Positions 15,182-21,587 of a stretch of 35,358 bases of DNA are shown here, piece by piece; position 1 is the stretch's first letter; the number at the start of each line of letters is the position of its first letter. Origin of the DNA: Elusimicrobia bacterium UBA5214 (GTDB taxonomy: Bacteria; Elusimicrobiota; UBA5214). The notes below the pieces were generated by a model that was not told the DNA's origin, did not search any database, and was given only the letters and a program-made list of their open reading frames with translations. The DNA is taken from NCBI GenBank assembly GCA_002412545.1, contig DHVG01000013.1, positions 1 through 35,358 of the forward strand, in the 5' to 3' direction. The position numbers and the translations under genes were made by a program.

Positions 15182-15781
15182 TCAAGGGCTGAACTTTGTG
15201 AAGCCCTTTAAAATCTCCAGTATCCCTTTACGAATCATCATCACCGCAATTGCGGTCAAAAGTATATCAATAACTTTAGAAAATGCTCTTGTTCCATTGA
15301 CACCTAATATTCTAATCACTTTTTCCGAATTATTCAAAACAAACAAAACAATTAGCATATTCAAAATAATCGCTACAAAAGTCGGCGCAAAACCATAAAT
15401 ATCAATCATCATCAATGTGGTGGTCAAAACTGCTGGACCAGTAATCAGTGGCGTACCCAGCGGGAAAATACCAATTTCGGTATTTATTTCTTTTTTCCTT
15501 GGTTCACCGGGTAGGAGTAAATTCACCGAAAGAATAAGTAACAAAATTCCACCGGCAATCTTGAAATCACTAACCGTTATGCCCATAATCAAAAAAACAA
15601 CCTTGCCGATAAACATAAAAACTAAAGCAATCACTGTCCCGGTTAGAACTGATTGATGAATAATTTTACTTTTTTCTGCTTTGGAAATTCCTTCAGTTAA
15701 AGAAATAAAAACCGGTAAAATACCAAAAATGTTTACTGCGACAAAAATTGGAATAAAACTTAAAAGATAAGGTTTAAACAT
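15182..15781 (-). CDS. MarC family integral membrane protein
   Basis: A 199-residue protein with six predicted hydrophobic segments and two repeated halves, matching the MarC (UPF0056) family of inner-membrane proteins. Typical pieces are FVAVNIFGILPVFISLTEG at the start, the mid-protein FPLGTPLITGPAVLTTTLM and the C-terminal GVNGTRAFSKVIDILLTAIAV. Some members have been called amino-acid or multiple-drug exporters, but the substrate is unproven. There is no Shine-Dalgarno before the ATG. It follows the DUF1573-redox gene by 56 bases across a short hairpin, and its 3' side is the MITE-like repeat. Family assignment is firm, function is not. Confidence 0.9.
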   Translation of the reverse strand: MFKPYLLSFIPIFVAVNIFGILPVFISLTEGISKAEKSKIIHQSVLTGTVIALVFMFIGKVVFLIMGITVSDFKIAGGILLLILSVNLLLPGEPRKKEINTEIGIFPLGTPLITGPAVLTTTLMMIDIYGFAPTFVAIILNMLIVLFVLNNSEKVIRILGVNGTRAFSKVIDILLTAIAVMMIRKGILEILKGFTKFSP

Positions 15782-15801
15782 TTTAATTCATTAAAGTAGC
15801 G

Positions 15802-15838
15802 AGTAGCAAGGAGAGAGTAGAGAGATTTTCTTGCTACT
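15802..15838 (-). terminator. Hairpin at the 3' end of the redox fusion gene
   Basis: AGTAGCAAG (15838-15830 on the minus strand) pairs with CTTGCTACT (15810-15802) around about 19 bases of AGAG/TAGAG-type tandem text. The stem starts at the stop codon of the upstream gene. The following T-run is weak, so it may be a transcript-stabilising stem or a plain repeat rather than a terminator. Confidence 0.35.
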
Positions 15839-17484
15839 TATACTAACTTTAGCAAAATAAAAAACATTGATAAAGAAAGAAAAAGAAAAAGTAAACTGGT
15901 TAACAATTTCACCGTAGCAATATGTTGCCGACCAATAATTTCAATCTTATCTGAACTGACACCAAAGTAAACTAACCCAAATATTATAATTAAAGGTAAA
16001 ACAAACATCAATGAATAAAAAACTAAGTAGCTGATGGCTGATGCCTGCACCTGTGACGCCTGCACAGGTGTCGCAGGCACAGGTGGCTGATGGCTAATGG
16101 CTGAAACTTGAACCATATACATAATCGTCGGTAAATAGACCTGCCCGGTGCAGAAAAATTCTAAAATTGAAATTAACGCTCCACTGACAAAAGCAAAAAT
16201 CACAAAATATTTCAGTTTTGCCTGTTTCTCAATCACTGCATATATTTTCCAACGAAAAAATTGTGGTAATTGCAAGACTACTTTATCATTTTGTCCTTTT
16301 TCAATTCTTTTTACTGCCAGATAATCACGAAAACTGTAATAGGATAAAATTAGAGTTAAAATACCGATAAGAAAATATAATATTTTTGATACCAAAGTTA
16401 AACCTTTTATTGCTTGGAATAATCTTGCCAGACCTAAACCAATCAAAAAATAAGTAATAAATACACCAAGAATAAAACTTATCCCGGTGAAAACAACTTC
16501 TTTCTTTGGTTTTTTTAGAATCATCGTTAAATAAGCAATAAAAAAAACAATTGCAGCAAAAGCACAGGGATTAAGTCCATCAATAAATCCAGCAAAAAGT
16601 ACCGGTAATAGACGGAATTGTCTAAATTTGGTAAGAATTTCTTTTTGGAGTATTTCTTTTTCTATCGGTGCAATTTCTATTTCTTTCGCTCCACCTATTT
16701 CAACATATTTCTTTATTACTATTTCTAAGTTACCCCTTATCTTTTTCTCCCCACCAAGAATATCTTCACCAATAAATAATACCGGCATTCTATTTTCCGG
16801 TTGTCCGAATTTTTTTTCTAAACTAATTAAAATTTCGTAATTTTTCGGTTCATCAAGCGAATATTCTTTTAGCGAAATTTTCATCCCATATTTTTTCTCT
16901 AAGGAAGGTAAAATTTTTTCTTTTATCTCGCGACAAAAAAGACAATTAAGCGAACTGAAAAGTGTCACCGAAATAGCTGATAGCTGATGGCTGATGGCTG
17001 ATGGTTGTATTTCAATTGGTTTTCTTTCTTTAATTCGTGTCAATTCGCGCTTTTTATTCGTGTCAATTCGTGTTATTTCTCCTTTAACCAACAAAGTTAC
17101 ATACGCATTTTCCGAGTCATTAGTATCCAGATAAATATATTTACCAAACTTACCCGGGTAACCCTGCGTGTAAATACTGACCTTCAAATCAGTTGTTTCT
17201 TTAGGTGGAATTGTCAGTTTCTCCGGTTGGACTTGTAAACACTCACAGGAACTGCGGGCATTGACTTTAAGTTCTTCGCTACCAATGTTTTTGACCGTGA
17301 TTTTATGCTGAGCAGTAATTCCTTCAGAGAGTACACCAAAATTCCAGACAACTTCAGTAAGACGAATTTGGGGCTGTCCAAAGGCGAGCGAATTAGCGAA
17401 TAAGTGAATCAGCGAATTAGTGATTAGCAGAAAAAACAAAAATACTAAACTGAATTTTGTTTGAATTTTACTTTTTTTTCTCAT
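15838..17484 (-). CDS. DUF1573 - glutaredoxin-like - CcdA/DsbD-like membrane redox fusion
   Basis: The 548-residue protein has a signal peptide (about 1-36), a periplasmic DUF1573/Ig-like domain (about 40-137, with C80-E-C82), a thioredoxin-fold domain with C181-L-F-C184 (about 172-262), and a CcdA/DsbD-like membrane part with about six helices (292-548). The two membrane cysteines expected for electron transfer are C307 (GLNPCAF) and C445 (FFCTGQ). Together these would carry electrons from the cytoplasm to the periplasm and deliver them to a partner such as the TlpA fusion at 20101. Short repeats are inserted in frame at the linker before the glutaredoxin part (16973-17005) and in a loop between helices (16029-16110). 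No Shine-Dalgarno was seen before the ATG. Confidence 0.8.
   Translation of the reverse strand: MRKKSKIQTKFSLVFLFFLLITNSLIHLFANSLAFGQPQIRLTEVVWNFGVLSEGITAQHKITVKNIGSEELKVNARSSCECLQVQPEKLTIPPKETTDLKVSIYTQGYPGKFGKYIYLDTNDSENAYVTLLVKGEITRIDTNKKRELTRIKERKPIEIQPSAISHQLSAISVTLFSSLNCLFCREIKEKILPSLEKKYGMKISLKEYSLDEPKNYEILISLEKKFGQPENRMPVLFIGEDILGGEKKIRGNLEIVIKKYVEIGGAKEIEIAPIEKEILQKEILTKFRQFRLLPVLFAGFIDGLNPCAFAAIVFFIAYLTMILKKPKKEVVFTGISFILGVFITYFLIGLGLARLFQAIKGLTLVSKILYFLIGILTLILSYYSFRDYLAVKRIEKGQNDKVVLQLPQFFRWKIYAVIEKQAKLKYFVIFAFVSGALISILEFFCTGQVYLPTIMYMVQVSAISHQPPVPATPVQASQVQASAISYLVFYSLMFVLPLIIIFGLVYFGVSSDKIEIIGRQHIATVKLLTSLLFLFLSLSMFFILLKLV
16029..16110 (-). repeat. In-frame repeat insertion in a membrane-loop coding region
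   Basis: GCTGATGGCTGAT-type tandem units flank a hairpin: GCCTGC-ACCTGTG (16043-16055) pairs with CACAGGT (16063-16069) and GCAGGC (16073-16078). It is translated as a low-complexity loop rich in Pro, Ala, Gln and Val between two membrane helices, and its length leaves the frame intact. Confidence 0.75.
16973..17005 (-). repeat. In-frame GCTGATG tandem repeat at a domain linker
   Basis: Four AGCTGAT/GGCTGAT heptamers in tandem encode SAISHQLSAIS between the DUF1573 and glutaredoxin-like domains. A second tandem text, ATTCGTGTCA, is duplicated next to it (near 17032-17075) and is also translated. Confidence 0.75.
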
Positions 17485-17509
17485 CTATACGGTAATAAAC
17501 GGTAATAAA

Positions 17510-17535
17510 GTAGTGCAGGTTTAAACCTGCACTAC
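17510..17535. repeat. Perfect 26-bp palindrome
   Basis: The half-site GTAGTGCAGGTTT is followed immediately by its exact complement, with no loop. It lies in the short gap between the truncated CsgG-like gene and the redox fusion gene. It could be a dispersed repeat or a bidirectional stop signal; there is no strong T-run. Confidence 0.8.
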
Positions 17536-17595
17536 CCGCCTTATTGAACCTAAACTTGAACTTGCCACCGGTTCTTAAGAAATCGATTATCACCT

Positions 17596-17629
17596 ATCAC
17601 CGCTAAAGCGGGATCTCCGACGCGGTGAT
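17596..17629. repeat. Palindrome that ends the truncated CsgG-like gene
   Basis: ATCACCGC (17596-17603) pairs with GCGGTGAT (17622-17629). The stop codon of the CsgG-like gene lies inside it, and the last codons (TASEIPL) come from the palindrome, not from the family sequence. Confidence 0.7.
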
Positions 17630-17995
17630 AACGGTCACATAGTAAGCATCAAACAATTTGCTAAAAGTACCAATCACTACTTTATTTACATTTAGCAACT
17701 TCCCTATTTGGATTGCACAGACCTGACTATTACAACCAGAAATTTGAAATTGATGTTCGATAAGGATGGTTTCCATATTTTTTCTATCAATTACACGAAA
17801 CGCATTCTGAGAAATTAATTCAGTCCTGATCAAATCACTAATCGCTGATGCATCCATCGGGGAGACATTTCTGGCTTCAAATTCAGCCACGGCGAGATTA
17901 AGTTTTTCTTCGGCATAAACCGAACAAAAAGAAAGAAGAAAAAGGAGAGTTATAACCCGAAGGGAAGTAAATCTACCCACTTTTTGTGAGTTCAT
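17603..17995 (-). pseudogene. Truncated CsgG-like periplasmic protein
   Basis: This 130-residue frame has a signal peptide (cleavage near YA-EEK, residue 29) and then the same module as residues 25-160 of the protein at 18737-19969 and the C-terminus of that at 21588-23531: LAVAEFEARNVS, TELISQNAFRVIDR, and the Cys pair C88/C93 (GCNSQVC). It stops at YYVTV, where the relatives continue with a VDVETG-type strand and a final helix of about 45 residues. The break falls in the palindrome at 17596-17629, so insertion or expansion of that repeat probably removed the C-terminus. A truncated but still folded protein cannot be excluded. No Shine-Dalgarno was seen. Confidence 0.7.
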
Positions 17996-18019
17996 TTAGA
18001 AGATTTTTACAAGATTTGT

Positions 18020-18733
18020 TTAATAACTATAATAGTAATAGAATGTATAATTGCCAGTGGTAGAAGAAGAGTATCCTCTAATTACCAAATAATAGTATCC
18101 GCTGCTGGTGCAGTTCCATTGTAACCGGAAATTACTCCCGTCACCACTATCGTCATCAGAAGTGATAAAACTTTGTGCAGAGTTGTAAAGTGTTATTCTG
18201 GTATCAGTATTACCGGTACTGTAGAATGTATAAGTCCGACCAGAATAGCCGTAGAATCTTATATAATCGTAATCACCACCAGGATACAGACTTCTATTTT
18301 GGCTTTGGGAATAACTTGCCGGGGAGATAGTTTTGTACTGACTAAAACTATTATCAGGTTCATAAGTATCACTGGTTACTGTCTGAACTAAAGTAGCCGA
18401 AACATAAGTTGTCTGATTATTATACACATCACAAGTTGTTGTGTAGTTATTATACCCGGTATAAGTAACTTTTAAATCGTGTGGTCCGACTTCCACTCCA
18501 TAAATAGTTAAAGGAGTAGAACCTTTATATGAATCATCAAGATAGACCGATGCAAAATTAGGAGTAGAAGTAACATTAATGTTCCCGCTGCCGGAAACGG
18601 TTGATTTAGTAAGTTTAGGTTTAGTGAATGGACTAAATCTGCTTTCACAGGAAAAAAGGAGTAGAAAACTTACACCTAAAAGTGTGAATTTAACTAAATT
18701 TGTTTTATTTTTTCTTATTGATAACATTTTCAT
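18020..18733 (-). CDS. PEGA and pre-peptidase C-terminal (PPC) domain lipoprotein
   Basis: A 237-residue predicted lipoprotein. The n-region is basic, the lipobox LLFSC ends at Cys29, and the mature part has a PEGA domain (about 48-115; INVTSTPNFASVYLDDSYKG and VGPHDLKVTYTGY) followed by a PPC-type beta-sandwich (about 120-237; YEPDNSF, DYDYIRF, YYLVIRGY). PEGA domains are cell-envelope modules, and PPC domains often sit at C-termini of secreted enzymes and mediate binding or secretion. The ATG is 3 bases after the stop of the CsgG-beta-barrel gene and GGATGA overlaps that stop, so they are coupled. Its ligand is unknown. Confidence 0.85.
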   Translation of the reverse strand: MKMLSIRKNKTNLVKFTLLGVSFLLLFSCESRFSPFTKPKLTKSTVSGSGNINVTSTPNFASVYLDDSYKGSTPLTIYGVEVGPHDLKVTYTGYNNYTTTCDVYNNQTTYVSATLVQTVTSDTYEPDNSFSQYKTISPASYSQSQNRSLYPGGDYDYIRFYGYSGRTYTFYSTGNTDTRITLYNSAQSFITSDDDSGDGSNFRLQWNCTSSGYYYLVIRGYSSSTTGNYTFYYYYSY

Positions 18734-18736
18734 TTT

Positions 18737-19969
18737 TTATTTCATCCTTAATGAAAGGTTTAAGAATTTCCAATCCTTATAACCAGAGGCATCTTTTTCT
18801 GGTTTTGCCAGATTAATCTGGTAACCAAAACCCAATGACCAGTTAGATGAAGGACTAACTAAAAAGTCTATTCCATAGAAACTGTAATCAATTTTTTCTC
18901 TATATACTGTTGCAGTTATACCACTTATGAAAATACGTAAGGCAACTTTTTTACTCAAAGGGATTCTCATTTCGGTATAGGCAGTCGCATTGGAATCAGT
19001 ATATTTATCTGATGAACTTGAATTAGCCCAAGCGCCGTTAAGTTGAACTGTACCCAAAGCAAATAACCAATCAAATTTAGTATCACCTTCAAGAGTTGTT
19101 CCTTCAAATATTTTATAATATAACATTGCCTGTAAAAAATTTTGTGCGAAGGCATACTCTTCCTTTATCATACCACCGTAATATGAATACTCGTAAAAAA
19201 AAGTAAACGAGTGGTAAGTATCGTAAAGTAATAATCCAATCCTTCTACTTAAAGGTATACGAAGATATAAAGTAAATACCGTCTGTTTTATATCTTTAAA
19301 ATCAGTAAATATTTCTTCAGTATTTGTAAGTCGTTGATAAGTATAAGAAAAATTACCTCTTCTGCCTCTGGTAATAGTTTTCGGTTTGACTGATGGTTCT
19401 ACTTTTTCTTCTTCAGCGGGTGGGACTGGAACAACTGGAGTTGGAGGTGGAACTGGAACACCGAGTTCTTCTTCAGGAAGAGGAACTGTTTCTGGTTTAA
19501 TAATTCTTTTCGCTAAAATTCGGGCAATTTCTTCGGATTTATCACCTAAATTCGCTACCGAATCGGTCTGCACTCTTTCCGAAACCGTAATTTTACCCGT
19601 TTCCACATCAACCACACTCGCCGTAATATGCCAGATGCCACCGAGATTAGTCAAAGTGCCAATAATAATTTTTTGACAATTGAGTAATCTGCCCATTTTC
19701 ACTGCACATTCTTCGGTTGTACAGCCGGTCATCTGAAATTTTTGTTCGCTAAGAAGATGTTCCATATTCCTTCTTTCTAAAATGTTGAAAGACCCGGTTT
19801 TAACCAATTCAGTTCTTACAAAATCGCTAATCGCTGCCGCATCCATCGCTGAAACATTCCTTGCTTCAAATTCAGCTACGGCAAGGTTCATTTTCTCCTG
19901 AGCAAAACCGCTGATTACCACAGATAACAACACGCAGATGTTCGCAGATAAAAACAAAATCTTTTTCAT
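18737..19969 (-). CDS. CsgG-like module with C-terminal outer-membrane beta-barrel-like domain
   Basis: A 410-residue secreted protein with a signal peptide (1-23), a CsgG/TolB-N-like alpha/beta module (about 26-160) with C83/C88 in GCTTEEC, a Pro/Glu-rich linker (about 165-205; VPVPPPTPVVPVPP) and a C-terminal domain of alternating aromatic beta strands (205-410; FTLYLRIPLSRRIGLLL, FLNLSLRM ending in Lys) that reads like an outer-membrane barrel. GGAAGAG lies before the ATG. It is coupled to the PEGA/PPC lipoprotein downstream. The structured element at 20004-20107 separates it from the TlpA fusion. Role inferred: an outer-membrane assembly or regulator protein. Confidence 0.75.
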   Translation of the reverse strand: MKKILFLSANICVLLSVVISGFAQEKMNLAVAEFEARNVSAMDAAAISDFVRTELVKTGSFNILERRNMEHLLSEQKFQMTGCTTEECAVKMGRLLNCQKIIIGTLTNLGGIWHITASVVDVETGKITVSERVQTDSVANLGDKSEEIARILAKRIIKPETVPLPEEELGVPVPPPTPVVPVPPAEEEKVEPSVKPKTITRGRRGNFSYTYQRLTNTEEIFTDFKDIKQTVFTLYLRIPLSRRIGLLLYDTYHSFTFFYEYSYYGGMIKEEYAFAQNFLQAMLYYKIFEGTTLEGDTKFDWLFALGTVQLNGAWANSSSSDKYTDSNATAYTEMRIPLSKKVALRIFISGITATVYREKIDYSFYGIDFLVSPSSNWSLGFGYQINLAKPEKDASGYKDWKFLNLSLRMK

Positions 19970-20003
19970 TTATATATCTCTTCCACCCGCTTTCCCCATC
20001 CCT

Positions 20004-20107
20004 GGAATGACTGGCAAATGTTTTTTCGAACGACATCAAATTTATTTCTGTCTTTTAGACTTTTAGAAATAAATTATAGAGTGAGAAAAATATTTGTCGG
20101 TCATTTC
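20004..20107 (+). ncRNA. Structured element, copy A (P1 / 11x9 conserved loop / P2)
   Basis: On the + strand an outer helix P1 (20015-20027 with 20085-20096, extendable outward to 20004/20107 with wobbles) leads into GAACGACATCA (20028-20038). Helix P2 follows: AATTTATTTCT (20039-20049) with AGAAATAAATT (20065-20075), 11 bp, capped by GTC-N5-GAC. Then comes ATAGAGTGA (20076-20084) and P1'. There are no spare bases between parts. Copy B at 34161 has the same two conserved strings and the same lengths with different helix sequences. P1 reaches through the stop codon of the gene at 20101. G-T wobbles in P1 favour folding of the + strand, antisense to the genes. RNA versus ssDNA function is unknown. 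Confidence 0.7.
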
Positions 20108-21561
20108 GTTAACAACTTCTTCCCGGCTTTTTCAATTTCTTGCTGGTATTCAGTAACTAAAACACGAACTTCCTTGTCATCAGGTATATCTTTAGTCAAA
20201 GGAAGGAGTTGATATTGGTAAGAACTAATTTTTTTCTTTTCGTCAAATTTTAAGTCAAGTTTGCCCAGATATTGACCCTTTTCACCAGCTTGGACAATCA
20301 GTGTATTATTTTTTCCCGCAGCATCCTTGACCAAAGTTTGTGAATGTCCACCAATAATTATATCTATTCCTTTAATTTGTTTGGCTAAATTAGCATCCTC
20401 TTCGTAGCCAGAATGGGAAAGGACAATAATTAGGTCAACTTCGTTACGAAAATTATCTACAAAACCCTGCACCGTTTCAGTAGCACTCAACACTTTAAAA
20501 TCTTTCGTTTTATCTCTGGGGAAAAAAATAAAAACTTTCGGTGAAATAACACTAATTATCCCGATTTTGAGATTACCAATTTCTTTTATTAGATGTGATG
20601 GCGCCAGATAGCTGCAGACATCACCTTCACAGGTAGTCAGGTTCGCTGAATAAAATGGTAACTTATTCTTTTCAATTTCGCTCTTGATGTAATCTCTGCC
20701 TAAAATCAGTTCCTGGTCACCGAGAGCAATTGCATCATAACCAACCTTCTCCATCGCCAGAAATACATATTTTGCTGACAAAGGGTCAGGATATGGTGAA
20801 AGTGTATCTCCACCGTCAAGAAGGAGAATCTGCGGGTTATCTTTTTTCAATTCATTGACTAAAGTTACCCGGCGCACTAACCCACCAAAAGGATTTTCCG
20901 GACAATCACAAGATTCTATATAACCATTAGTAGAATTGGTAAAAAGTATAGTTAATGTATCTTTTTTAACCGCAGTAGTTACCACAACCTCTTCAGGAAG
21001 AAGTTCATCAATTTCTTTACTGAGAATTTCTTCTATATTTTCTTTATAACCTTCATAAAACTTTTTTATAATTCCGTTCTTGCTGATTAAGAATAATTTC
21101 GGTATTTTTGCCATCTGGTTCACTACTACACCATATTTCTCGCCGGTTTGAATTCCATAAGGGTCAAGTAAAATAGGTAAAGTGATATTGTTATTCTTGA
21201 CAAAATTTTCCACAACATTGGGTGCTGTCTTATCAATATTAACTAAGTAAATTTTTACTGGTTTATCCTGATATTTTTTAGCAAGGTTATGCAGATGCGG
21301 CATTTCTTTGAGGCAGGGTTCACAGGTGGTATCAAAAAAACTTAAGACCAAAACATTGTGTTTATTATCTTCGGTAAGAAGATCATTAAGACATATTCTT
21401 TTTTCAGTAAAAAAAAGTTTTAAATTGAAATCCGGTGCAGTTTCTTCACCAAGTATGAATGCTGAATTATGAATTATGAACGAAAGACAAAAACCAAACA
21501 AAAAAAACCTAAAAAATATTTTTTTATTTTTCACTTCCTTTGTTTCCCTTCCCCTTACCAC
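20101..21561 (-). CDS. TlpA-like thioredoxin domain fused to a 5'-nucleotidase-like phosphoesterase with altered metal ligands
   Basis: A 486-residue secreted protein. The GTG at 21561 opens the frame; a GTG at 21534 would give a more standard signal peptide (VKNKKIFF...). A TlpA/ResA-like domain (about 41-188) has the redox pair C80-E-P-C83. The second half (about 200-486) resembles UshA-type phosphoesterases (LLLDGGD at 246-252, LSHSG, GGHS), but the usual TNDxHG is TNSTNG followed by a CDC motif (C218/C220), the usual GNHE is GDQE, and the last GHSH is GHSQ. Such CxC variants occur in other envelope phosphoesterases; whether they hydrolyse nucleotides is doubtful. It would suit a reductant supplied by the fusion at 15838. 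The signal peptide contains a TATGAAT-type tandem repeat. Confidence 0.8.
   Translation of the reverse strand: MVRGRETKEVKNKKIFFRFFLFGFCLSFIIHNSAFILGEETAPDFNLKLFFTEKRICLNDLLTEDNKHNVLVLSFFDTTCEPCLKEMPHLHNLAKKYQDKPVKIYLVNIDKTAPNVVENFVKNNNITLPILLDPYGIQTGEKYGVVVNQMAKIPKLFLISKNGIIKKFYEGYKENIEEILSKEIDELLPEEVVVTTAVKKDTLTILFTNSTNGYIESCDCPENPFGGLVRRVTLVNELKKDNPQILLLDGGDTLSPYPDPLSAKYVFLAMEKVGYDAIALGDQELILGRDYIKSEIEKNKLPFYSANLTTCEGDVCSYLAPSHLIKEIGNLKIGIISVISPKVFIFFPRDKTKDFKVLSATETVQGFVDNFRNEVDLIIVLSHSGYEEDANLAKQIKGIDIIIGGHSQTLVKDAAGKNNTLIVQAGEKGQYLGKLDLKFDEKKKISSYQYQLLPLTKDIPDDKEVRVLVTEYQQEIEKAGKKLLTK
21453..21482 (-). repeat. TATGAAT-type tandem repeat inside a signal-peptide coding region
   Basis: GTATGAATGCTGAATTATG followed by AATTATGAA units on the + strand. 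On the minus strand it is translated as part of the hydrophobic signal peptide (SFIIHNSAFI) of the TlpA fusion. The same text family is at 23445, 23896 and 32177. Confidence 0.7.
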
Positions 21562-21587
21562 TTATCCACTTAATCACTTTCTATAAT

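Noticed and set aside
20004..20107. Integron attC site, hammerhead ribozyme or IS200-type end as an explanation of the structured element
   Set aside because: There is no RYYYAAC/GTTRRRY core pair, no CUGAUGA/GAAA hammerhead core, and no associated integrase or Y1 transposase in the window. The 11x9 loop fits none of them.
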